A stretch of DNA of 64,000 bases from an uncultured Roseateles sp. (lineage in GTDB: Bacteria > Pseudomonadota > Gammaproteobacteria > Burkholderiales > Burkholderiaceae_C): the NCBI RefSeq assembly GCF_945956965.1, contig NZ_CAMFJS010000012.1:62001-126000 (forward strand), read 5' to 3'. The position numbers and the translations under genes are program-made. The notes below the pieces were generated by a model. It saw only the letters and a list, made by a program, of their open reading frames with translations. It was not told the origin of the DNA and did not search any database. Positions 55,003 to 62,221 of the stretch are shown here, piece after piece; within the stretch, counting starts at the first letter, position 1; each line of letters starts with the position of its first letter.

Positions 55003-55368
55003 CTAGCCGCCCTGGCTTTGCACCTTGATGCGTACTTTGCTCGGTACCAGTCCGGCCTCTGTCAGCATGTCTTCCAGCCGAGGCTGAAGGTGGCGCAGCT
55101 TCGCCGCAACGGCGGCGTTAGCGGCCAGCAGGGTCCAGCCCTCTTCATCGACGGGGCCGGGCTTCACAAAGCGAACCAGCGCGCCGGGCAGCGCGGGTTG
55201 AACCACGGCCATGCGCCGGTTCGATGCCTGAAGCAAGGCACCCAGTCGAGCCAAGCCATCATGTTGGGCCAAGGCCTTGGCGATGGGCAGTGGATCGGGC
55301 ACCTGAACGCCCTGGCCGGACTGGCGAAAGTTGGGACCCAGATAGCGTGGACGGCTCGGCGGAAGCAT
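55003..55368 (-). CDS. DciA-like (DUF721) protein
   Basis: Protein of 121 residues, similar to DUF721/DciA, the bacterial replicative helicase operator that loads DnaB in species lacking DnaC. The N-domain LARLGALLQASNRRMAVVQPALPGAL and the end VRIKVQSQGG are consistent. The start at 55368 (MLPPSRPRYLG) avoids a 16-codon extension with no family match. It is divergent from secA, the usual neighbour. Confidence 0.78.
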   Translation of the reverse strand: MLPPSRPRYLGPNFRQSGQGVQVPDPLPIAKALAQHDGLARLGALLQASNRRMAVVQPALPGALVRFVKPGPVDEEGWTLLAANAAVAAKLRHLQPRLEDMLTEAGLVPSKVRIKVQSQGG

Positions 55369-55680
55369 AGGGCCAGTGTAGTCCCGCCCCGGGCTTGTAC
55401 TAGCCGGCCTGAGCAATGGCTGAGCCGGTCGAGTGCGGATGCTAAACTGCCAAGGTTTTGCGCCAGGCCACTTTTGGCGGGAGCTTTCGGCGTTGGGCTA
55501 TTGCATAGCGCGTGGAGTGACCCCATATGAGCCCGACGTCTGATTGCAAGAATACCCAATAGCCATTGCAGGTCTCGACCACAGCGACACGTTCGCGGTG
55601 ACGAGATCTACATCGAGGGGCGTTGCCGAATTTTTTGGCATCTACCGTCACCCGAGTCATCGATACAACCATCACGCTGC
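55369..55680. other. Intergenic region between dciA-like gene and secA
   Basis: 312 bases without a supported gene. Short open frames exist on both strands but have no ribosome site or family resemblance. Promoters for the divergent dciA-like and secA genes must lie here. No peptidase gene separates them, unlike in some relatives. Confidence 0.5.
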
Positions 55681-58431
55681 ATGTTGCCCAAGCTTCTCAC
55701 CCAGATTTTCGGTAGCCGTAATGAGCGACTGCTAAAAGGCTACCGCCGCACCGTTGCGCAGATCAATGCGATGGAGCCTCAGTTTGAGCAGCTCGATGAT
55801 GCTGCGCTGAAGGCCAAGACGGACGAGTTCAAGGCGCGCGTCGCCAAGGGCGAGTCGCTGGACGCTTTGTTGCCCGAGGCATTTGCTGTCGTTCGCGAAG
55901 CCGGCAAGCGCGTCTTCAAGATGCGCCATTTCGACGTTCAGCTGATCGGCGGCATGGCCTTGCATGACGGCAAGATCCCAGAGATGGGCACCGGCGAGGG
56001 CAAGACCCTCACGGCGACCTTGCCGGTCTATCTGAATGCCTTGACGGGCAAGGGCGTGCATCTGGTGACGGTCAATGACTACCTGGTGCAGCGCGACGCC
56101 GAGTGGATGGCCAAGCTCTACAACTTCCTCGGCCTGACGGTGGGCGTGAACCTGCCGCAAATGCCGCGCGAGCAGAAGCAGGCCGCCTACGCTGCCGACG
56201 TGACCTACGGCACCAATAACGAATACGGCTTCGACTACCTGCGCGACAACATGGTCCACGAAGTGCGCGACCGCGTGCAGCGTCCGCTGGCCTATGCCAT
56301 CGTCGACGAAGTGGATTCGATCCTGATCGACGAGGCGCGCACGCCGCTGATCATCTCCGGCCAGGCCGATGACCAGACCGATGTCTACCTCGCCATCAAT
56401 CAAGTGGCGCCCAAGCTGAAGAAGCAGATCGGTGAGTTGGACATTCGCACTGGCGAAGGCGTGATCGAGCCGGGCGACTTCACTGTCGACGAAAAGTCGC
56501 ACCAGATCTATCTGACCGAAGACGGTCACGACAACGCCGAGAAGTACCTCGCCGAAGCCGGCCTGCTGGCCGAAGGTGCCAGCCTGTACGACGCCGCCAA
56601 CATCACCCTGATGCACCATCTGTACGCCGCCCTGCGCGCGCACCATGTGTATCACCGTGACCAGCACTACGTGGTGCAAAACGGCGAAGTCACCATCGTT
56701 GACGAGTTCACCGGCCGCCTGATGACCGGCCGCCGCTGGAGCGATGGTCTGCACCAGGCGGTGGAAGCCAAGGAAGGCGTGCAGGTGCAAAGCGAGAACC
56801 AGACCCTGGCCTCGATCACCTTCCAAAACTATTTCCGCATGTACGGCAAGCTCGCCGGCATGACCGGCACGGCCGACACCGAAGCCTACGAGTTCCAGGA
56901 AATCTACGGCTTGGAAACCGTCGTGATCCCTCCGAATCGCCAGCGCCAACGCAAGGACGAGCAAGACTTGGTCTACAAGACCAATAAGGAAAAGTTCGAC
57001 GCCGTCATTGCCGACATCCGCAGCTGCCACGAGCGTGGCCAGCCAGTGCTGGTGGGTACGACATCGATCGAGAACTCCGAGCTGATCTCGGCCATGTTGA
57101 ACAAGGCCAAGTTGCCGCATGCCGTGCTCAATGCCAAGCAGCATGCCAAGGAAGCCGAGATCGTGGCCCAAGCCGGCCGCCCCGGTGTGATCACCATCGC
57201 CACCAATATGGCGGGCCGTGGTACGGACATCGTGCTGGGCGGTAATGTCGAGAACCAGATCAAGCTGCTGGAAGCTGACGCGTCGATTGGCGAGGCCGAC
57301 CGTGCCGCGCGCATTCAAAAGCTCAAGGATGAGTGGCAAGGTCTGCACGAGGCCGTCAAGGCTGCCGGCGGCTTGCGCATCATCGCCACCGAGCGGCATG
57401 AGAGCCGCCGCATCGATAACCAGTTACGTGGTCGCGCCGGCCGCCAGGGTGACCCGGGCGCCTCGCGTTTCTATCTGTCCCTGGATGACCAGCTGATGCG
57501 CATTTTCGCGGGTGACCGCGTGCGCGCCATCATGGACCGCCTGAAGATGCCCGAGGGCGAGGCCATCGAGGCCGGCATCGTGACCCGTTCGATTGAAAGT
57601 GCCCAGCGCAAGGTTGAAGCTCGTAACTTCGATATCCGCAAGCAATTGCTGGAATACGACGATGTCTCCAATGACCAGCGCAAGGTCATTTACGAGCAGC
57701 GCAACGACATTCTGGAAGCCGAGAGTCTGAACGCCCAGATCAACAATCTGCGCGCCAGCACCATGAGCGATGTGGTGCGCACTTTTGTGCCGGTGGAAAG
57801 CGTTGAAGAGCAGTGGGACCTGACCGGTCTGGAGCGTGTGCTGCGCGATGAGTGGCAGCTCGACGTCGCCTTGAAGGCCATGGTCGAGAAGAGCAACTCC
57901 ATCACCGACGAAGAGTTGGTGGAAGAGGTGGTCAAGGCCGCGGACGCAGCCTTCGCGGAAAAGCTCGAGCGCGTTGGCGTCGAGCAGTTCACCCCCTTCA
58001 TGCGCATGGTGCTGCTGCAGAGCATCGACCAGCACTGGCGCGAGCATCTGGCCTCGCTGGACTATCTGCGCCAGGGCATCCACTTGCGCGGTTACGCGCA
58101 AAAGAATCCCAAGCAAGAGTACAAGCGCGAAGCCTTCGAGTTGTTCTCGCAGATGCTGGATGTGGTGAAGATGGAAGTCACCCGCACCTTGATGAATGTG
58201 CGCATCCAGTCGCAGGAGGAGGCCAGCCGTGCGGCCGAGGCCATCGAGCAGCGCGCTGAAGCAGTCAGCAATGTGACCTACACCCATCCCAATGAGGATG
58301 GCTCGGTGTCACGCGATAGCGCGCCAGACGCTGCCGCAGCTCTTGCGCAATATGGCCATGTGGGTCGCAACGACCCTTGCCCGTGCGGCAGTGGCAAGAA
58401 GTTCAAGGCTTGCCACGGCAAGTTGGCTTGA
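55681..58431 (+). CDS. secA: Preprotein translocase ATPase SecA
   Basis: Motor of the Sec export pathway, 916 residues. Walker [15 protein letters not shown] (about 102-115), [28 protein letters not shown] and [11 protein letters not shown] of the second helicase half, and a C-terminal zinc motif [14 protein letters not shown] that binds SecB. No clear ribosome site is seen before ATG 55681, and translation may be regulated. A terminator follows. Confidence 0.98.
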   Translation: MLPKLLTQIFGSRNERLLKGYRRTVAQINAMEPQFEQLDDAALKAKTDEFKARVAKGESLDALLPEAFAVVREAGKRVFKMRHFDVQLIGGMALHDGKIPEMGTGEGKTLTATLPVYLNALTGKGVHLVTVNDYLVQRDAEWMAKLYNFLGLTVGVNLPQMPREQKQAAYAADVTYGTNNEYGFDYLRDNMVHEVRDRVQRPLAYAIVDEVDSILIDEARTPLIISGQADDQTDVYLAINQVAPKLKKQIGELDIRTGEGVIEPGDFTVDEKSHQIYLTEDGHDNAEKYLAEAGLLAEGASLYDAANITLMHHLYAALRAHHVYHRDQHYVVQNGEVTIVDEFTGRLMTGRRWSDGLHQAVEAKEGVQVQSENQTLASITFQNYFRMYGKLAGMTGTADTEAYEFQEIYGLETVVIPPNRQRQRKDEQDLVYKTNKEKFDAVIADIRSCHERGQPVLVGTTSIENSELISAMLNKAKLPHAVLNAKQHAKEAEIVAQAGRPGVITIATNMAGRGTDIVLGGNVENQIKLLEADASIGEADRAARIQKLKDEWQGLHEAVKAAGGLRIIATERHESRRIDNQLRGRAGRQGDPGASRFYLSLDDQLMRIFAGDRVRAIMDRLKMPEGEAIEAGIVTRSIESAQRKVEARNFDIRKQLLEYDDVSNDQRKVIYEQRNDILEAESLNAQINNLRASTMSDVVRTFVPVESVEEQWDLTGLERVLRDEWQLDVALKAMVEKSNSITDEELVEEVVKAADAAFAEKLERVGVEQFTPFMRMVLLQSIDQHWREHLASLDYLRQGIHLRGYAQKNPKQEYKREAFELFSQMLDVVKMEVTRTLMNVRIQSQEEASRAAEAIEQRAEAVSNVTYTHPNEDGSVSRDSAPDAAAALAQYGHVGRNDPCPCGSGKKFKACHGKLA

Positions 58432-58474
58432 GTTGATTGCCTTGGCAGGGCGGCATTGACTGCGCCCTGGAAAC

Positions 58475-58506
58475 AAAGGCCGCCGGCGCTTCGTTGGCGG
58501 CCTTTT
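58475..58506 (+). terminator. Rho-independent terminator after secA
   Basis: AAAGGCCGCC (58475-58484) pairs with GGCGGCCTTT (58496-58505), followed by T. A weaker hairpin precedes it. Confidence 0.82.
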
Positions 58507-58713
58507 GCATTCCTGTTGAGCCCCCGCAAATAGAGGGTCGCGTGTGCGGCTGCTGAAATCGTTGTGCGAATAGTCACGCATTTTGTGATCGCTCCCCCGG
58601 GACGCGGGGAGACGTTGTCACGGGCTTCCCCTAGCATGTGAAACATCAGGGAAGCGAAAGCCAGAGTCTGTGCCTTGCCTAACGAGGTGGCCCTGGGTTC
58701 GAAGAGGATTCGT

Positions 58714-59259
58714 ATGAAAAAAATGCAGTTGATCTTGAGTGTTGGTTTGGGTCTGTTGACGTTGGCGCCTGTGGTGCATGCGGGTCCGGTGACCTTGCAG
58801 TCCAGTGGCCTGACCGTATTCAACAAGGATCCGATCAAGGCGACTGCCTTGACCACCGACAGCTACACCTTCCATTTGGATGCGGCAGCTAAAGTCTGGG
58901 GTGATTTGCAGACACTGGGCGCCAAGTCTGCGCAGCCCTCGATCAATATCGTGGATGCCTATCTGCAGAACGCCGACGGCACTCAGCGCATCAACTTCAT
59001 TGAAACCTTGGCTGGCGACTGGGCGAACGGTCTCAATTGGCAAGAGCAGTGGCGCATGGCGCCCGTCGATTTGGGTGCCGGCGACTGGACGCTCCTGGTG
59101 ACGGGCCAAGGCTTTGGCAGCAAGCAGTACAGCACTTACCAAGCCAGCTTTGGGGTTGCGCAAGGCGCCACCCGCGTGCCTGAGCCTGAGTTGGCCTTGT
59201 TGAGCCTGACGGCGCTCGCCGCCATGGGCTTGGTGATGCGTAAGCGTCGTTCGGTCTGA
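58714..59259 (+). CDS. PEP-CTERM sorting-domain protein
   Basis: Exported protein of 181 residues. A signal peptide (MKKMQLILSVGLGLLTLAPV, cleavage near HAG) is followed by a beta-rich domain containing VTLQSSGLTVFNKDP and DLGAGDWTLLVTGQGFGSK, and the anchor RVPEPELALLSLTALAAMG with basic end RKRRSV. Its GDW-LLVTGQG pattern resembles the FxDxF/PEP-CTERM extracellular proteins. AAGAGGA lies just before ATG 58714. It is followed after 43 bp by a second PEP-CTERM gene. Confidence 0.88.
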   Translation: MKKMQLILSVGLGLLTLAPVVHAGPVTLQSSGLTVFNKDPIKATALTTDSYTFHLDAAAKVWGDLQTLGAKSAQPSINIVDAYLQNADGTQRINFIETLAGDWANGLNWQEQWRMAPVDLGAGDWTLLVTGQGFGSKQYSTYQASFGVAQGATRVPEPELALLSLTALAAMGLVMRKRRSV

Positions 59260-59302
59260 GCGTCTTGATCTGCTTAGCGCAAAAAATCGCCGAAGGAAAA
59301 GT

Positions 59303-59992
59303 ATGAAGATCTCTACAGCGCCACGTCTCACTTTGCTCTCGACACTGTTGGCTGTGGCCTCATTGGCCCAGGCGGCCCCCACTGTGGACATTCAGTTTGT
59401 TGGCGAGGACCCGAATGCACCGGTGCTCAGCACCAGCTTCAGTGACGACTACGCCACGGGCCGCTTGAGCTATGTGGATGCCGCAGGCCGCAGTTTCTAC
59501 GCCTATTGCGTTGAATTGCAGCAAGACTTTGCGCCCGCCAGCCTGGGCATGAAGACCTACACGGTGGGCAGCTTCAGTGAACCGCAAGCTGCAGCACTGC
59601 AGGGCCTGTTTTCCACTAGCTACGCGGGCTTGAGCAATGCCTACCAGCAGGCCGCCTTCCAAGTAGCGGTGTGGGAAATCACGCATGAAACCAAAGGCGG
59701 CTCGTTCAATGTCTCGGCGAACAATGGCGACTTCTTTTTCGCAGGCCTGAGCAATATCGCTGCAGCCGGCGCGGCGGATCTGAATGCCAACTTCACCAAT
59801 CAAGTGAATAGCTATTTGGCGGCAGCCAGTGACTATCAAGGTCCTGCGCGCTACCAACTGACACGCCTCGACAACAAGGGCTTCCAGGATTTGGTGGTGG
59901 CCACGGCCGTCCCTGAGCCAAGCAGCTATGCCATGCTGCTGTGTGGCTTGCTGGGTATGGGCCTGATCGTGCGCCGCCGTTCGGTGCGCTGA
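59303..59992 (+). CDS. PEP-CTERM protein with thioester-domain-like core
   Basis: Exported protein of 229 residues with signal peptide (cleavage near AQAA) and C-terminal VPEPSSYAMLLCGLLGMGL plus RRRSVR. The core contains FYAYCVELQQDF (about 67-78) and YQQAAFQVAVWEIT (about 113-126). A Cys in YCVEL and a Gln in AFQVAVWEI are the residues that form the internal Cys-Gln thioester in TED adhesins. If the bond forms, the protein could attach covalently to a surface. This is inference from two short motifs. Confidence 0.82.
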   Translation: MKISTAPRLTLLSTLLAVASLAQAAPTVDIQFVGEDPNAPVLSTSFSDDYATGRLSYVDAAGRSFYAYCVELQQDFAPASLGMKTYTVGSFSEPQAAALQGLFSTSYAGLSNAYQQAAFQVAVWEITHETKGGSFNVSANNGDFFFAGLSNIAAAGAADLNANFTNQVNSYLAAASDYQGPARYQLTRLDNKGFQDLVVATAVPEPSSYAMLLCGLLGMGLIVRRRSVR

Positions 59993-60033
59993 ATTGGATT
60001 GCCGCCGCGGCTGCAAAGCATTCGGCCAATGAG

Positions 60034-60062
60034 AAAGAGGACCCTAGGGTCCTCTTTTTTTT
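60034..60062 (+). terminator. Rho-independent terminator after the PEP-CTERM pair
   Basis: GAGGACCC (60037-60044) pairs with GGGTCCTC (60047-60054), followed by eight T. On the minus strand a shorter T-run also follows, so it may serve both directions. Confidence 0.9.
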
Positions 60063-60092
60063 GCGTGTGACCTTGCTCGGCATGCCGCCAGG

Positions 60093-60236
60093 CTATTTGG
60101 TCAGAATCAGCTTGCCGAGTGAGGTGAGCCGCAAACGGTAGAGGCTGCCGGAATGCTCGATTTCCAATTCGCGCAAATTGCCCATCAACTCACTGCTGCT
60201 GATACGTCGTGTGGCTGCGGTGGCTGGATGTGTCAT
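60093..60236 (-). CDS. hemP: Hemin uptake protein HemP
   Basis: Small protein of 47 residues from ATG 60236, with the family core ISSSELMGNLRELEIEHSG followed by SLYRLRLTSLGKLILTK. HemP/HmuP proteins assist haem uptake gene expression in Bradyrhizobium and Burkholderia. AAAGG lies 6 bp before ATG 60236. A longer in-frame start at 60314 would fall on the predicted transcription start, so the short form is preferred. The Fur-like promoter upstream suggests iron repression. Confidence 0.82.
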   Translation of the reverse strand: MTHPATAATRRISSSELMGNLRELEIEHSGSLYRLRLTSLGKLILTK

Positions 60237-60320
60237 TGATTGCCTTTGCGGCGCCTGGCCTGTGTTCGTTGCACTGGGCTGGCAATTCGCGATTGGGGAG
60301 GGGGATGCTTGCATACCCCC

Positions 60321-60350
60321 ATATTAAATGCGAATGATTGCTAATTGCAA
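60321..60350 (-). promoter_or_regulatory. hemP promoter with Fur-like box
   Basis: On the minus strand TTGCAA (60345-60350) and TAATAT (60321-60326) are -35 and -10 elements with an 18-bp spacer. The spacer holds TGCGAATGATTGCTA (plus strand 60329-60343), which matches the 7-1-7 Fur consensus at about 10 of 14 positions. Confidence 0.65.
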
Positions 60351-60496
60351 AAGATTTCGTAAATTTTCCACAGTTGAGTGGGCGGGTGAGGGCGCGCGCT
60401 TCGCATTTCCAACAGTTTTTTCGGGCATTGCGACACCAGCCCGAGGTGCCCGCGCACAATGGCCTTCTCTACTGTTGACCCAATGAGGAGCAGACG

Positions 60497-60976
60497 ATGA
60501 AAGGTGACGCCAAGGTTCTGGAGTTTCTCAACGCTCAGTTGAAGAACGAGCTGACTGCCATCAACCAATACTTCCTGCACTGCCGCATGCTCAAAAACTG
60601 GGGCTACGAGCGCCTGGCCAAGCATGAATACGAAGAATCCATCGAAGAGATGAAGCATGCGGACAAGCTCATTGAGCGAATCCTGATGCTGGAAGGCCTG
60701 CCGAATTTGCAAGATCTGGGCAAGCTCTACATCGGTGAATCAGCCGTGGAGGTGCTGCATTGCGATTTGAAGATCGAGGTCGGCTCGCATCCCCTGCTCA
60801 AAGACGCCATCGCGCATTGCGAGAGCGTGCGCGATTACGTTTCGCGTGAGGTGCTGGAGGACATTCTGGTGGACACCGAGGAGCATATCGACCACCTGGA
60901 GACCCAAATCGAACTCGTGGCGCAGCTAGGTGAGCAGAATTGGTTGCAGTCCCAGCTTGGAGGCTCGGGCTCCTGA
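60497..60976 (+). CDS. bfr: Bacterioferritin
   Basis: Iron-storage subunit of 159 residues that assembles as a 24-mer. Ferroxidase ligands are seen: Glu18 ([11 protein letters not shown]), Glu51 and His54 in [18 protein letters not shown], and later Glu and His residues in [15 protein letters not shown]. Met52, the inter-subunit haem ligand, is present, so this is a haem-binding Bfr rather than the haem-free partner. GAGGAG lies about 8 bp before the ATG. bfd follows 117 bp later. Confidence 0.96.
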   Translation: MKGDAKVLEFLNAQLKNELTAINQYFLHCRMLKNWGYERLAKHEYEESIEEMKHADKLIERILMLEGLPNLQDLGKLYIGESAVEVLHCDLKIEVGSHPLLKDAIAHCESVRDYVSREVLEDILVDTEEHIDHLETQIELVAQLGEQNWLQSQLGGSGS

Positions 60977-61006
60977 GCTTGACCATCGCGAGCGCGAGGC
61001 CATAGA

Positions 61007-61044
61007 TGAATATTATTGAGATGGATTCGCATTTGCGTTAAAGT
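61007..61044 (+). promoter_or_regulatory. bfd promoter with possible Fur site
   Basis: TTGAGA (61016-61021) and TAAAGT (61039-61044) have a 17-bp spacer. An AT-rich 7-1-7-like sequence at 61007-61021 overlaps the -35 and matches the Fur consensus at about 9 of 14 positions. Confidence 0.45.
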
Positions 61045-61093
61045 CCGACTCGGGCTATTTGGCCCTTGTTCAACTTTATTGCTCGGCGTATCC

Positions 61094-61333
61094 ATGATTG
61101 TTTGCCTGTGCCACCGCGTCTCTGATCGCGACATTCGCCGCAGTGTCGAGTCGGGCATTCAGAACTTTGATCTGCTGCAAGACGAAACCGGCGTGGCCTC
61201 GGCCTGCGGCTGTTGCCTGGACTGCGCGCGCGAGGTCTTTGACGAGGCCTTGGCCAAAGGTGTGTGCCCTGGCAAACAGCCTGCCGAAGCGAGCCTGCTG
61301 GGCATTCGAATTCTCAGCCTCAACGCAAGCTAA
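61094..61333 (+). CDS. bfd: Bacterioferritin-associated ferredoxin
   Basis: 2Fe-2S protein of 79 residues. The four ligands are in MIVCLCHRVSDRD and CGCCLDCAREVF, the BFD-type Cys-x-Cys and Cys-x2-Cys arrangement. It gives electrons to bacterioferritin to release iron. The start MIVCLCHR at 61094 is the family N-terminus. It is transcribed in the same direction as bfr but appears to have its own promoter. Confidence 0.94.
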   Translation: MIVCLCHRVSDRDIRRSVESGIQNFDLLQDETGVASACGCCLDCAREVFDEALAKGVCPGKQPAEASLLGIRILSLNAS

Positions 61334-61444
61334 GGCTTTCGTTACTGCCTTGCCGGGCCGGCGTAGGCCCGGTGGTTGGCCGCGGCTGCTGGGATGCAAC
61401 GGGGTCCGACCAATCCTGACCATTGGCCTGGCGCCTGGGTCAAT

Positions 61445-61834
61445 TTAGGCGGCAAAGCGGCCGCGCAGATAGTCGATGATGGCGCTCGACTCATTCAGCC
61501 ATCTCACCTGACCATTGGCCTCAGTGATCTTCAGGCATGGCACTTTGTGGCTGCCAGAGCCATTGAACAGTTCGCTGCGATGCTGGCCTTCATACTGAGC
61601 ATCGCGCTGCTCGATAGGGAGTGACAGGCGACGCATTTCCTGGCGTACCTTGATGCAAAAAGGGCAGGTCTTGAACTGATAGAGGGTCAGGTCTTGACAC
61701 TGGCGATCCACTGCCGCTTGCTGTTCGCTGCTGCGCTGCATCCCGGCGGGCTGCGTCAGGCGCTCCTTCAGCAGCATGACCGGGCCAAGCGCAAGGCGCA
61801 GGCCGCGGAAAAAGAGTCGGATCAATGGCTTCAT
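61445..61834 (-). CDS. Glutaredoxin-like thioredoxin-fold protein
   Basis: Protein of 129 residues with an N-terminal hydrophobic/basic segment (MKPLIRLFFRGLRLALGPVML) that may anchor it, followed by a glutaredoxin fold: LTLYQFKTCPFCIKVRQEM with the CPFC redox pair at about 57-60, KVPCLKITEANGQVRWLNES and a C-terminal IIDYLRGRF. It resembles the GST-N/glutaredoxin proteins of Burkholderiales that reduce mixed disulfides. It is convergent with bfd. Confidence 0.88.
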   Translation of the reverse strand: MKPLIRLFFRGLRLALGPVMLLKERLTQPAGMQRSSEQQAAVDRQCQDLTLYQFKTCPFCIKVRQEMRRLSLPIEQRDAQYEGQHRSELFNGSGSHKVPCLKITEANGQVRWLNESSAIIDYLRGRFAA

Positions 61835-61884
61835 GGACGCGTGCTATCTGCTGTGTTTTTGTTTGAGTGGGTTGGATCACCCAA

Positions 61885-61923
61885 GAAAAAAGCCCCGCAA
61901 CGTTTGACGTTGCAGGGCTTTTT
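61885..61923 (-). terminator. Rho-independent terminator of the tRNA-Asn genes
   Basis: AGCCCxGCAACG/CGTTGCxGGGCT forms a 12-bp stem with one mismatch (61891-61902, 61908-61919, loop TTTGA), followed by six T on the minus strand. Five T also follow on the plus strand. Confidence 0.85.
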
Positions 61924-61927
61924 CGTT

Positions 61928-62003
61928 TGGCTCCTCGACCTGGGCTCGAACCAGGGACCTACGGATTAACAGTCCGGCGCTCTACCGACTGAGCTATCGA
62001 GGA
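61928..62003 (-). tRNA. tRNA-Asn (anticodon GTT), copy 1
   Basis: A 76-nt cloverleaf with coded CCA. The acceptor TCCTCGA pairs with TCGAGGA, the D-arm GCTC...GAGC is normal, and the anticodon loop CTGTTAA gives GTT. The T-arm has GGTTCGAGCC. Identical to the copy 106 bp upstream on the same strand. Confidence 0.96.
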
Positions 62004-62064
62004 ATTGATCGGTACAAATTTTGTGATGTCAGGCGAACTAAAAATTCGACTTTCATCTTCAGCT

Positions 62065-62098
62065 AAAACCCGATGACGCTGTGGCGACAGCGGGTTTT
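62065..62098 (-). other. Stem-loop between the two tRNA-Asn genes
   Basis: AAAACCCG (62065-62072) pairs with CGGGTTTT (62091-62098); an inner CGCTGT/ACAGCG pair is an alternative fold. On the minus strand the stem ends in TTTT, so it may terminate the upstream copy or be a processing signal. Confidence 0.45.
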
Positions 62099-62109
62099 GC
62101 CTTTATTTT

Positions 62110-62185
62110 TGGCTCCTCGACCTGGGCTCGAACCAGGGACCTACGGATTAACAGTCCGGCGCTCTACCGACTGAGCTATCGAGGA
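62110..62185 (-). tRNA. tRNA-Asn (anticodon GTT), copy 2
   Basis: Same 76-nt sequence as the other copy, with coded CCA and anticodon GTT. The two lie 182 bp apart start to start in tandem. Confidence 0.96.
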
Positions 62186-62221
62186 ACTAAGCCTTGCATT
62201 ATAGACCGGATTTTTAGAGGT

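Noticed and set aside
55732-57399. 555-codon minus-strand frame opposite secA
   Set aside because: Antisense shadow of secA.
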